Below are positions 18,340 through 26,389 of a DNA stretch of 64,000 nt, one piece after another. The notes beneath the pieces are model-generated. The model was not told the origin of the DNA. It did not search any database and saw only the letters and a program-made list of their open reading frames with translations. The stretch covers positions 310,001 through 374,000 of the forward strand of contig NZ_WSTB01000005.1 in the NCBI RefSeq assembly GCF_009789235.1, in the 5' to 3' direction. Source of the stretch: Flavobacterium hydrocarbonoxydans (GTDB lineage: Bacteria > Bacteroidota > Bacteroidia > Flavobacteriales > Flavobacteriaceae). Positions within the stretch are counted from its first letter, which is position 1. Each line of letters opens with the position of its first letter. The position numbers and the translations under genes were made by a program.

Positions 18340-19524
18340 ATGGCAAGATCGATTGTACACATAGATATGAACACATTTTTTGTCTCCTGTGAAAGGCTGA
18401 CAAATTCTGCATTAAACGGGATACCGCTGATTATCGGAGGAGGGGAAAGGGGAGTAGTAGCATCATGCTCCTACGAAGCCAGGCGCTTTGGGGTACGCTC
18501 AGCCATGCCCATTCATATGGCCATGAAACTCTGCCCGCAGGCCAAAATTATGAAAGGAGATATGGAATTATATTCGCGTCTCTCCCACGATATTACAGAA
18601 ATTATTCAGGAAAAAGCTCCGGTGGTAGAGAAAGCCAGTATCGATGAGTTTTATCTGGACATTACCGGAATGGATAAATTTCATGGCAGTTACAAATGGA
18701 CAAATGAACTTGCCCAGACTATAATACGTGAAACAGGCCTCCCATTAACCTTTGCACTTTCCGTTAATAAGACCGTTTCCAAAATTGGTACAGGCGAAGG
18801 AAAACAAAAACAGAATCTTGAAATCCCGGAGCATTTGGTGCAGCCTTTCCTAAATCCGCTTTCCATCCAGAAAATTCCAATGGTAGGGGAGAAAACTTTT
18901 CAGATGCTTTCCAGAATTGGAATCCGTACCATTCAGACCCTCTCTGAAATGCCCGCAGAAGCCCTCCAGCGAATGATCGGCAAAAACGGAATCGAGCTAT
19001 GGAAAAAAGCCAACGGCATTGACAATAATCCTGTCGAGCCTTACACGGAAAGAAAATCAATTTCTACCGAGGAAACCTTTCCTCAGGATACCATCGATAT
19101 TGATCTCATTAGAAGAATACTGCATGGTATGGTCGAGAAACTTGCCTTTCAGCTGCGATCAGAGCAGTGGCTAGCCTCGACAGTAACGGTCAAAATCAGA
19201 TACGCCAATTTTGATACCGAAACCAAGCAGTGCAGAGTTCAATATACCTCTGCAGATCATATACTGAACCAAATTGTTACGGAATTGTTTGAAAAATTAT
19301 ACCAGCGCCGCATGCGTCTTCGCCTTATCGGAATTCGTTTCAGCGGGCTTGTCCGCGGTACCTATCAGATCGATCTTTTTCAGGATACCGAGGAAATGCT
19401 CGCACTTTATCAGGCCATGGACCGAATGAAAACCCGATACGGTTTTGACTCCGTGATGCGCTGCGCTGGGGCAACCTTTAAACCCAACAATAAAAATGAA
19501 ATTTTAAAACGTAAATCCCGGTAG
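18340..19524 (+). CDS. dinB: Y-family DNA polymerase IV
   Basis: This is a translesion polymerase of the DinB class. Catalytic residues are intact: Asp9 in HIDMNTFF, and Asp102-Glu103 in the SIDEFYLDITG palm motif. Phe13-Phe14 supply the usual aromatic steric gate. The thumb and little-finger regions follow (VGEKTFQMLSRIGIRTIQTLSEMP, then FPQDTIDIDLIRRILHGMVEKLAFQLR). At 394 residues it has full length. The stop is followed at once by the ATG of a dnaE gene, so they form a two-gene error-prone replication unit. Because the active site is complete it is not an ImuB-type catalytically dead homolog. SOS control is expected, but I saw no LexA-like operator. Confidence 0.92.
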   Translation: MARSIVHIDMNTFFVSCERLTNSALNGIPLIIGGGERGVVASCSYEARRFGVRSAMPIHMAMKLCPQAKIMKGDMELYSRLSHDITEIIQEKAPVVEKASIDEFYLDITGMDKFHGSYKWTNELAQTIIRETGLPLTFALSVNKTVSKIGTGEGKQKQNLEIPEHLVQPFLNPLSIQKIPMVGEKTFQMLSRIGIRTIQTLSEMPAEALQRMIGKNGIELWKKANGIDNNPVEPYTERKSISTEETFPQDTIDIDLIRRILHGMVEKLAFQLRSEQWLASTVTVKIRYANFDTETKQCRVQYTSADHILNQIVTELFEKLYQRRMRLRLIGIRFSGLVRGTYQIDLFQDTEEMLALYQAMDRMKTRYGFDSVMRCAGATFKPNNKNEILKRKSR

Positions 19525-22500
19525 ATGTATCTCAATTGCCATTCCTTCCATTCCCTGCGTTACGGCACCATTTCCATCGAGGAATTGATTGCCCATGCAG
19601 TAAAATGCGGGGTTACTGCTATGGCACTCACCGATATAAATACTGTTACAGGAATTTACGAATTTATAAAAGGATGTAATGATGTGGGCATTAAGCCTAT
19701 TGTCGGGATGGAATTCCGATATGAGCATCAGCTTCGTTTTATAGGCTTGGCAAAAAATGCAGAAGGGCTGGCTGAAATGAACTTTTTTTTGACCCAGCAT
19801 AATATTCACGACATTGTTTTACAGCCTGCAGCTCCGGATTTTCAGCATGTCTTTATTATTTATCCATTGGAGAATGTACCTTTAGTTTTAAAAGAAAATG
19901 AGTTTATCGGTATCCGCCCCGAGCAGTTGCCCAAACTGATTTTATCGGATTGGAAAAACAGACAGGAAAAAATGGTTATACTCCAGCCGGTAACTTTCAG
20001 AAACAAAAAGGAATATAAACTGCACAAAATCCTGCGCGCAATTGACCTGAATATTCTTTTATCCAAACTAACCCCTGCTGACAGCTGTAGGGAATCTGAG
20101 GTAATGGTGGATATTCAGAGGATTTTGTCCTGTTACGGCCAGTATCCCGGGATCATAGCCAATACCAAGAAAATTATCGAGCAATGTAATTTTGAGTTTG
20201 ATTTTAAAACCCCGAAAAACAAGAAGTATTTCACAGGTAGTCGTGAGCAGGATATGGTAAGGCTGACCTCGCTGGCAGAGCAGGGAATGGAATGGCGCTA
20301 TGGAAAAAATAATGAAGAGGCAAGGGTCCGAATGATTAAGGAACTCAAAGTAATAGATCAGCTCGAATTCAGTGGGTATTTCCTAATTACATGGGATATT
20401 GTCCAATACAGCATTTCTAAAGGGTTTCTGCATATCGGGCGAGGAAGCGGTGCCAATAGTATTGTTGCCTACTGCCTGGGTATCACCGATATATGCCCAT
20501 TGGAGCTGGATTTGTATTTTGAAAGGTTTCTGAATATAAACCGTAAAAGCCCGCCGGATTTTGATATCGACTGGTCTTGGAAAGAGCGCGATACAATCCT
20601 GAAATACATTTTCTCTAAGTATGGTCAGCAGCACGTTGCTTTCTGCGGTACTAACGTCGAGTTTAAGTATAAATCCATATTTCGAGAAGTGGGCAAAGTC
20701 TTTGGGCTCCCAAAAGAAGAACTCGATGCCCTGACTAAAAATCCAATGGAACTGCAGGCCAAAAATGAAGTGGTCAGAGAAGTACAGGAATTTGGAAAAC
20801 TACTGGAGAAATATCCTAACCAGCGAAGTATGCACTCCTGCGGAATCCTGATCTCCGAGGAGCCTATTACCAATTACACCGTATTGGAGATGCCTCCAAA
20901 AGGCTTTCCCATCGCACTTTTCGATATGCATACAGCGGAGGATATTGGACTTGAAAAATTTGATATTTTAAGCCAGCGCGGTATCGGTCATATTGATGAC
21001 AGCGTAAAACTTATTGAAAGGAATCGTGGCATTAAAGTTAATATACGGGATACTTCTATTTCGAAAAATGAGGTAAGTTGTAATGAGTTTTTGGGAATGG
21101 GCAGGACTATTGGCTGTTTTTACATAGAAAGTCCGGCCATGAGGGGACTTTTGCGCCGTCTGAAATGCAACAATTATAAAACTCTCGTTGCGGCATCCTC
21201 AATTATTCGTCCCGGCGTAGCCCAAAGCGGAATGATGAAAGAGTATATTTTCCGCCACAATCATCCCGATAAATTCGAATACTTTCATCCTGTCTTCAAG
21301 GAGCAGTTGGGGGAGACTTACGGGATCATGGTCTATCAGGAGGACGTTATTAAAATTGCCCTGCACTATGGAGGGCTTCCTGCGGCAGATGGGGATATCC
21401 TGCGCCGTGCCATGTCAGGAAAGGGACGCTCCAAGGCAGCTTTAGAGAAAGTGAAGGATAACTTTTTTACTTCCTGCCAGGCGCAGGGACATCCTATGAA
21501 ACTCAGTGAGGAAATTTATCGTCAGATTGAATCCTTTGCGGGATATTCATTCTGCAAGGCCCACTCTGCTTCCTATGCAGTGGAAAGCTACCAGAGCCTA
21601 TACCTGAAAGTCCACTATCCTATCGAATTTATGGTGGCAGTCATTAACAATCAGGGAGGTTTTTACCGAACAGAGGTATATGTGCACGAAGCCAGAATGT
21701 CCGGCGCAGTCATTCACAATCCATGTGTCAACAAAAGCGAATTTGAAACTACGCTATATGGAACCGATATATATCTTGGATTTATGCACCTGCAGGGATT
21801 GGAGGAAAAAATTGCCATTATGATACAAGAGGAGCGCTGCCAGAACGGTGATTATAAATCACTCGATGATTTTATAAATCGTATTCCTATCGGTATCGAA
21901 GGCATACAAATTTTGATTTTTATTGATGCATTTCGCTTTACCGGAAAAACAAAAAATCAATTGCTGGTTATAGCACGACTTATAATGGTGAATTATAAAC
22001 CCGAGAACAGAACCCCCCTTCTGCTGCAGGAGCCTGTCAGGGAATATGTACTGCCGGAACTGCTCCGCTCTCCTTTTGAAGATGCCTTTGATGAGATCGA
22101 ACTTTTAAGTTTTCCGGTTTCCTGCTCGCCCTTTGATTTGCTGCAGACTAAATTCCGGGGTGATGTAATGGCCAGGAATCTGCTGAAACACCATAAAAAG
22201 ACAGTCCGTATGCTGGCCTATCTGATCTCCCGTAAGCACGTTCCTACCAAGATGGGCGCGATGTATTTCGGAACCTGGATAGATGCCGAAGGTGAGCTCT
22301 TTGATACGGCCCATTTCACAGGAAGCCTGAAGGAATATCCTTTTCAGGGAGGAGGTTGTTATTTGTTGCTGGGCCATGTGGAGGTGGATTATCACTTCCC
22401 GACTATTACCGTTACCAAAATGGCAAAAATGCCTTTTATTCCTGATCCCCGATATTCTAACACCAATGACAGGCAGTACAAAGTGCATGAACAATTACGT

Positions 22501-22575
22501 GAAGATATTAGTATGACGCATCGTGCACCATATCCGCAGGAACATGAGATTAACTTACCGCGCCACAAAATGTAA
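19525..22575 (+). CDS. dnaE: DNA polymerase III alpha subunit, accessory DnaE
   Basis: This is a C-family replicative-type polymerase. The N-terminal PHP domain (about residues 1-200) has lost metal ligands: the expected His-x-His is replaced by Tyr-Leu-Asn before the CHSFHS segment, and TDIN replaces TDHG. The palm holds PPDFDIDW with catalytic Asp345 and Asp347. GRGSGANSIVAYCLGITDI precedes it. Helix-hairpin-helix and OB-fold regions follow, the latter at about 890-970 with AMYFGTWIDAEGELFDTAHF. The protein ends soon after the OB fold at 1016 residues, shorter than the main replicative DnaE. It starts on the base after the dinB stop. The pairing suggests a mobile mutasome comparable to ImuB-ImuC, though with an active Y-family partner. 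Confidence 0.9.
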   Translation: MYLNCHSFHSLRYGTISIEELIAHAVKCGVTAMALTDINTVTGIYEFIKGCNDVGIKPIVGMEFRYEHQLRFIGLAKNAEGLAEMNFFLTQHNIHDIVLQPAAPDFQHVFIIYPLENVPLVLKENEFIGIRPEQLPKLILSDWKNRQEKMVILQPVTFRNKKEYKLHKILRAIDLNILLSKLTPADSCRESEVMVDIQRILSCYGQYPGIIANTKKIIEQCNFEFDFKTPKNKKYFTGSREQDMVRLTSLAEQGMEWRYGKNNEEARVRMIKELKVIDQLEFSGYFLITWDIVQYSISKGFLHIGRGSGANSIVAYCLGITDICPLELDLYFERFLNINRKSPPDFDIDWSWKERDTILKYIFSKYGQQHVAFCGTNVEFKYKSIFREVGKVFGLPKEELDALTKNPMELQAKNEVVREVQEFGKLLEKYPNQRSMHSCGILISEEPITNYTVLEMPPKGFPIALFDMHTAEDIGLEKFDILSQRGIGHIDDSVKLIERNRGIKVNIRDTSISKNEVSCNEFLGMGRTIGCFYIESPAMRGLLRRLKCNNYKTLVAASSIIRPGVAQSGMMKEYIFRHNHPDKFEYFHPVFKEQLGETYGIMVYQEDVIKIALHYGGLPAADGDILRRAMSGKGRSKAALEKVKDNFFTSCQAQGHPMKLSEEIYRQIESFAGYSFCKAHSASYAVESYQSLYLKVHYPIEFMVAVINNQGGFYRTEVYVHEARMSGAVIHNPCVNKSEFETTLYGTDIYLGFMHLQGLEEKIAIMIQEERCQNGDYKSLDDFINRIPIGIEGIQILIFIDAFRFTGKTKNQLLVIARLIMVNYKPENRTPLLLQEPVREYVLPELLRSPFEDAFDEIELLSFPVSCSPFDLLQTKFRGDVMARNLLKHHKKTVRMLAYLISRKHVPTKMGAMYFGTWIDAEGELFDTAHFTGSLKEYPFQGGGCYLLLGHVEVDYHFPTITVTKMAKMPFIPDPRYSNTNDRQYKVHEQLREDISMTHRAPYPQEHEINLPRHKM

Positions 22576-22789
22576 CAGCACTAAGATCGAAAGATAAAAT
22601 TTGAAAATTAAAACCCAATATGTATTTAGAACATATGAAAATATCGAAAGATTATTTACTGGTATGGAGAAAGGTGCAATTATTTTGAGTTTTTTTTCTC
22701 TGCAGTTAACAGTAAATTAGGTAATTACCCTTAGTGCAGTTCGGAAGATTATCATTAGTTTTAGATTGAAAATTATAATAAATATTATT

Positions 22790-23797
22790 ATGGCAGTATT
22801 TAATTCTCGTGATCTTTCTGTTTTAAAAAGCAGTTGCGGATATATCGATACCTTTATAGATGGAAGTACGGTAGTTGGTATTGATAAGATTTTAACTAGC
22901 GAACAAAGAAAAGTGCTGCCAGACGTGGATGGCAATGCATCTCAACTTTTGAGGTATACGATGCTGAGTATATGGTATAATAAAGAACGAAAAGTTCCTT
23001 TTTTGGCAGCTTATAATATTGATGGCAGCCTTAAAAGAACTGGTGCAAATAGGGTTCAGTTTAAGGATGATCCAAGAATATCAGCCTCACTACAGCTTAA
23101 TAACTCATTTTATAACTTAATATACAATAGTAAGGAAACTGAATTTGAAATTGGTCACATGGCTTCTCATAATGAAATGGCTTGGGGATTAAAAAAGGAG
23201 ATACAGGCTGAGCAGACTTTTCATTTTACCAATAGTGTCCCTCAGGTGGAAAAATTAAATTCTGGTTTATGGAGTAAACTTGAGAGTTACGTTATTACTG
23301 AAACTAATGAAAGTGATAACAAGCGAATATCCGTATTTACAGGACCAATGATTGCCGATGATGACCCTACATATGTTAAAGACAGATCATTTCAGCTTCC
23401 GCTGTTTTTCTTTAAAATAGTAGTTTTCTCTTTTGAAGGAAAGCTATATAGTACAGCTTTTGTTATGAGCCAGCTTAAAAGGCTTAGGGAACTTGAACTC
23501 ATTGATGCTCCGGTAACAGGATACGAGAAAGGTTTTGTTTTACCTAAACCATTCAGTGACTACAAGCATAAGGAGGTTTTTCAGGTTAATATCCAAAAAA
23601 TAGAGGCATACACTGGTCTGAATTTTCACTGGGATAATGTGGAACCTCTAAATATTGAAGAGGATGAAAGAAAAATTTATAAAATTGCCCAAACAGGCGG
23701 GAAGCTCAAAAATAAGCTGGCAAACAACAATACTTATAATTCAGTCCCTATTCTGACCAATATGGTGCTGCCTGGAAGAAATAATATTTTGTTTTAA
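22790..23797 (+). CDS. NUC1-type DNA/RNA non-specific endonuclease
   Basis: The metal-dependent nuclease core is clear. IGHMASHNEMAWG carries the catalytic His123, FHFTNSVPQ has Asn148, LNSGLWSKLE has Asn157 and Glu165, and VFTGPMIADDDP follows. The Asn148-Asn157-Glu165 spacing is the same as Asn110-Asn119-Glu127 in Serratia nuclease as I recall it. I chose the ATG at 22790 because the upstream alternative is a TTG giving eight unlikely residues. No signal peptide is seen, so the nuclease appears cytosolic. That makes it a candidate toxin or defence effector rather than a scavenging enzyme. No immunity gene is obvious next to it. Confidence 0.85.
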   Translation: MAVFNSRDLSVLKSSCGYIDTFIDGSTVVGIDKILTSEQRKVLPDVDGNASQLLRYTMLSIWYNKERKVPFLAAYNIDGSLKRTGANRVQFKDDPRISASLQLNNSFYNLIYNSKETEFEIGHMASHNEMAWGLKKEIQAEQTFHFTNSVPQVEKLNSGLWSKLESYVITETNESDNKRISVFTGPMIADDDPTYVKDRSFQLPLFFFKIVVFSFEGKLYSTAFVMSQLKRLRELELIDAPVTGYEKGFVLPKPFSDYKHKEVFQVNIQKIEAYTGLNFHWDNVEPLNIEEDERKIYKIAQTGGKLKNKLANNNTYNSVPILTNMVLPGRNNILF

Positions 23798-23857
23798 ATA
23801 ACGTTAGTCTTCACCTGTGGCGATCTTTTTAAATGATATTTCAGAAAAGTTCTTCTA

Positions 23858-24217
23858 TTAGACCACCTGTTTTCCTATTACAAATAATTGGGGTTTATTT
23901 ACTCGTCCAATAAACTTTATTTCCGATCCCAGAAGAAAATTCACATAGGCATCAGGATTTCCGGTGCTTTCAATTTTTCCATTATCGTAATAAGTTATTG
24001 AACCGCTTAAAGCCAATTTACCATTTGCATGGTAAGCTGTTACACCACTCCATGCCAATTTTCCATTATCGTGATAAGCTGTAACTCCTGTCCATGCAAT
24101 TTTGCCATTAGCATGGTACGCTGTTGATCCGCTCCAGGCAAGTTTTCCATTATCATGATAGGCAGTAGGGCCGTTCCATGCAATTTTTCCATTTTTATGA
24201 TACGTAATAGTAGGCAT
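23858..24217 (-). CDS. Tandem 14-residue-repeat protein (MORN/YwqK-like)
   Basis: This 119-residue protein is built from six consecutive 14-residue units (residues 5-88) with the pattern AYHxNGKxAWSGxT, followed by a different 31-residue tail (DAYVNFLLGSEIKFIG...). The repeat has the Tyr-x-x-Asn-Gly-Lys core and Gly turn seen in MORN/YwqK-type beta-hairpin repeats. The regularity and Trp/His content are striking. It has no signal peptide. It faces the NUC1 nuclease gene tail-to-tail with 60 bases between them. It could be a partner or immunity protein of that nuclease, but convergent orientation argues against simple operon coupling. Confidence 0.65.
   Translation of the reverse strand: MPTITYHKNGKIAWNGPTAYHDNGKLAWSGSTAYHANGKIAWTGVTAYHDNGKLAWSGVTAYHANGKLALSGSITYYDNGKIESTGNPDAYVNFLLGSEIKFIGRVNKPQLFVIGKQVV
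23954..24205 (-). repeat. Six 42-base tandem repeats inside the MORN-like gene
   Basis: The DNA coding for residues 5-88 consists of six in-frame 42-base units. Units 2-4 are the most alike, with alternating Asp/Ala (caYHdNGK, caYHaNGK) versions. Such arrays can gain or lose units without frameshift. Confidence 0.75.
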
Positions 24218-24391
24218 ATGCAGATGAGTTAATAAATTTATTAAAATTAGATTACAGGCAATGTGTGATTTTTTATTCTGAATCTACTGACAAAAATAAG
24301 AATTTATGCTGAAATATTTGATTATTATTAAAATTATATTATTCTCATCTCGAGGATTGTAATGTGCGAAATTTATCCTGTGTTGCCTGAT

Positions 24392-24649
24392 TTATCTCAG
24401 AATTTGCTCAATTTTAAAAGTGCGGGCAATACCACTGCAATCGCCGCTGCTTTCTATTAATTCCAAATCTCCTTGGTTATCTGCATTGATATTTATAGCT
24501 TCTCCACTAAAAAATTCTATATGAATTTTCTTTTCCTTGTTCCAATGCGAAACTATGCTTGTACTGACCAATTGGTTATTGCTGAGTTCTTGAATTCTTT
24601 GAATCAAACTGTCTATTTCAATTCCTATATTTTCTATTTCTGTTAACAT
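24392..24649 (-). CDS. Small protein of unknown function
   Basis: This 85-residue acidic protein starts with an amphipathic helix (MLTEIENIGIEIDSLIQRIQELSNN). It then appears beta-rich (STSIVSHWNKEKKIHIEFFSG and LELIESSGDCSGIARTFKIEQIL). I recognise no family. The single cysteine and lack of a signal peptide suggest a cytosolic protein. It stands alone on the - strand, with 174 bases to the repeat-protein gene downstream of it. Codon use resembles its neighbours, so I accept it as a gene with moderate confidence. Confidence 0.5.
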   Translation of the reverse strand: MLTEIENIGIEIDSLIQRIQELSNNQLVSTSIVSHWNKEKKIHIEFFSGEAININADNQGDLELIESSGDCSGIARTFKIEQILR

Positions 24650-25191
24650 TTTATAAGTGTTTTATATTATAGTGCAGGAAGTGTGTTTTGTTTATTTTAT
24701 GTAAGGCATTTTGATTTTATTTTCTGCTATTTTTTTAAATAAAAGAAAAGTGACGATTTCTCCTCCTAATTATCACTTTCCTTGCTACCGCTTATTAAAC
24801 TTCCCCGTAAATACTCATAGAATTCTAATTTTAGTTCGAGTTCTATCCACCTTATTTTATATCAGTTTCAGCATACGTTCGTTTAATTCCTTCGCCATTT
24901 AAACTCTGCCACCTCTCCTGTGCAGTAAGTCATCATTTCAGGTCTGTGTATAAAAGAAATTGAAGTTTATTTTCATTCGAAACGGACTAAAAGGGCAGCC
25001 AAATTAGTGTCCGCCGGGTACTGCATGCGCATAACAGCTGCGCTGCCCTTCGGGACTTATAGCACTCCGTACCCGTTAACCGGACACTGGATTCTTGCTT
25101 TCTTTTTTTCCGTTTTTTCTTTTGAAAACAATTTTTAGAAAAGGCAGGGAAAAAGAAATTTTAAAAATAGTAATCACTAAAATTTAGAATT
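24650..25191. other. Long non-coding gap before ssb
   Basis: The first 300 bases are AT-rich with only a short, unconvincing 63-codon frame at 24711-24902. The second half contains a compact GC-rich segment with two interleaved inverted repeats (24993-25088), described separately. After it, a pyrimidine-rich stretch (25090-25135) leads to the ssb leader. Confidence 0.5.
24993..25088 (+). ncRNA. Structured, possibly pseudoknotted element upstream of ssb
   Basis: Stem A pairs agtgtccg (25006-25013) and cgggtac (25015-25021) with gtacccg (25069-25075) and cggacact (25081-25088), 15 base pairs with an asymmetric bulge. Stem B pairs gggcagc (24993-24999) with gctgccc (25042-25048). The 5' arm of B precedes stem A and its 3' arm lies inside A's loop, so the stems interleave. 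That is a pseudoknot or a pair of alternative folds. Whether it acts as RNA, as an origin, or as the remains of a transposon end is unknown; the strand is assumed from the ssb operon. Confidence 0.45.
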
Positions 25192-25581
25192 ATGGAAATC
25201 ACAGGACGCTTAACCAGAGATGCTGTTGTTGCTAATACAGCAAAAGACAGACAGGTTGTTAACTTCTCCATTGCAGTTAATGACACCTACAAAACCAAAG
25301 ACAGTAATGAAGTTAAAAAAATAGTCACTTTTATTGACTGCTCGTATTGGCTCAGTGCAGGTATAGCCCAGTGGCTCAAAAAAGGCACAATGGTAGAACT
25401 ATTCGGGAGAATCGGCGTGAATGCCTATCTAAGCAGTGAGGGTAAAGCCGTAGGCAGTCTTACTTTTCACACCAGCAATATTAAGATACTGATTTTCGCC
25501 TCAGACACTCAGCCTGTACAGTCGGAAAATTTTTCTGCCAAGAAAATTAAAAAAGAAGAGCCTGATGACCTGCCTTTTTAA
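25192..25581 (+). CDS. ssb: Single-stranded DNA-binding protein
   Basis: This protein coats single-stranded DNA during replication, repair and transfer. The OB fold begins MEITGRLTRDAVVANT and includes VVNFSIAVNDTY and the conserved aromatic run IDCSYWLSAGIAQWLKKGTMVELFG. A short linker leads to the acidic tip DDLPF, the usual docking site for partner proteins. At 129 residues it is shorter than a typical chromosomal SSB (around 150-180). This suits an element-borne copy that supplies SSB for transferred single strands. It heads the cassette ssb-DUF7222-pcfK-pcfJ-radC. Confidence 0.92.
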   Translation: MEITGRLTRDAVVANTAKDRQVVNFSIAVNDTYKTKDSNEVKKIVTFIDCSYWLSAGIAQWLKKGTMVELFGRIGVNAYLSSEGKAVGSLTFHTSNIKILIFASDTQPVQSENFSAKKIKKEEPDDLPF

Positions 25582-25618
25582 TTCGGATGATAAATGTATA
25601 AGTCTAAAGAAATGAGTT

Positions 25619-25978
25619 ATGAAAGCCTTAGAAAAATCAATATACGCCCATTACGATGTACGCCTAGCGTTCAATAAAATCATTCTTTCCGATTTGGAAT
25701 CGTATGACGGAACTAAAAAAGAACAGCTTAAATCTTTCCTTGAAGACCTGCAGAACGGGGGATGCATTAGCGGTATGATCTCCGAATTTATTTATCATGC
25801 GGATTGCAAGAAATTCTACATCCAGCATCTTGAAGATTTGGAAAACATCAGGGAAGAAATCGAAGATTCGCTTGGCGAAGCTGTAAAAATCCGAAACAGC
25901 CTGCCTCACTACACTTTTATGTGCTGGCTTTGTTTCGAAGAATACTGTTTTGACATCTACAGAAGCAGTTTTGAATAA
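25619..25978 (+). CDS. DUF7222-like element protein
   Basis: This 119-residue protein resembles, from memory, the DUF7222 family encoded on Bacteroidota conjugative elements. The marks are LEDLQNGGCISGMISEFIYHADCKKFYIQHLEDLENI, with the GCxSGMxSE core, and the late CWLCFEEYCFDIY. It is acidic and helical with no export signal. No biochemical function is known to me. It lies 37 bases after ssb and 30 bases before pcfK, so co-transcription is likely. Confidence 0.65.
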   Translation: MKALEKSIYAHYDVRLAFNKIILSDLESYDGTKKEQLKSFLEDLQNGGCISGMISEFIYHADCKKFYIQHLEDLENIREEIEDSLGEAVKIRNSLPHYTFMCWLCFEEYCFDIYRSSFE

Positions 25979-26008
25979 CACTTACTGTTCAATCTTAAAT
26001 CAACTATT

Positions 26009-26389
26009 ATGAAAGCTTCAGACAAGTTTAAAACCATTATAGAAAATTATCTCAATGAAACTGCGCAGAGCGATACCATCTTTGCGCAGAACTTCAGTAA
26101 AGCATCCAAAAACTTGGAGAGCTGTTTCAACTACATTTTTGGTGAGGTAAAAAAGACTGGATTCTGCGCCTTTGACGATTCTGAAATATTTTACATGGCA
26201 GTTAAATATTATACCGATGACAGTATTGCCGAGCCTGAGCCTGTACACTGCAGAGTTTTGGTAAATCCCCCTGTAAAGGCTGATTTGTTTAGCTCTGCAA
26301 CAGAAGTTCCTCAAAACAGCATCGTTCCAAAAACGGAAGTGCCTGCTCTAAAATCCGCACCAAAAACCTTAACGCTCTTTGACCTATGA
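26009..26389 (+). CDS. PcfK-like family protein
   Basis: The N-terminal part reads MKASDKFKTIIENYLNETAQSDTIFAQNFSKASKNLESCFNYI, then GFCAFDDSEIFYMAVKYYTDD. This is the PcfK-like pattern found beside PcfJ on conjugative elements of Bacteroidota and on enterococcal pCF10. The last 35 residues are proline- and valine-rich and probably disordered. Its stop overlaps the pcfJ start (ATGA), showing translational coupling. The molecular role of PcfK is not established; its constant company with PcfJ suggests they act together in element DNA metabolism. Confidence 0.8.
   Translation: MKASDKFKTIIENYLNETAQSDTIFAQNFSKASKNLESCFNYIFGEVKKTGFCAFDDSEIFYMAVKYYTDDSIAEPEPVHCRVLVNPPVKADLFSSATEVPQNSIVPKTEVPALKSAPKTLTLFDL

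Noticed and set aside
18340..19524. DinB considered as an ImuB-type inactive homolog
   Set aside because: Asp9, Asp102 and Glu103 are all present, so it should be catalytically active.
19525..20130. Loss of PHP metal ligands in DnaE as a novelty
   Set aside because: Degenerate PHP domains occur in well-known DnaE proteins including that of E. coli, so this alone is not unusual.
23954..24205. Tandem repeats considered as a CRISPR array
   Set aside because: Units are contiguous 42-base coding repeats without spacers and translate to a regular 14-residue motif. No cas gene is present.
24711..24902. 63-codon + strand frame in the gap before ssb
   Set aside because: Composition is low-complexity (Phe, Leu, Ile, Ser), there is no convincing ribosome-binding site, and it is isolated.
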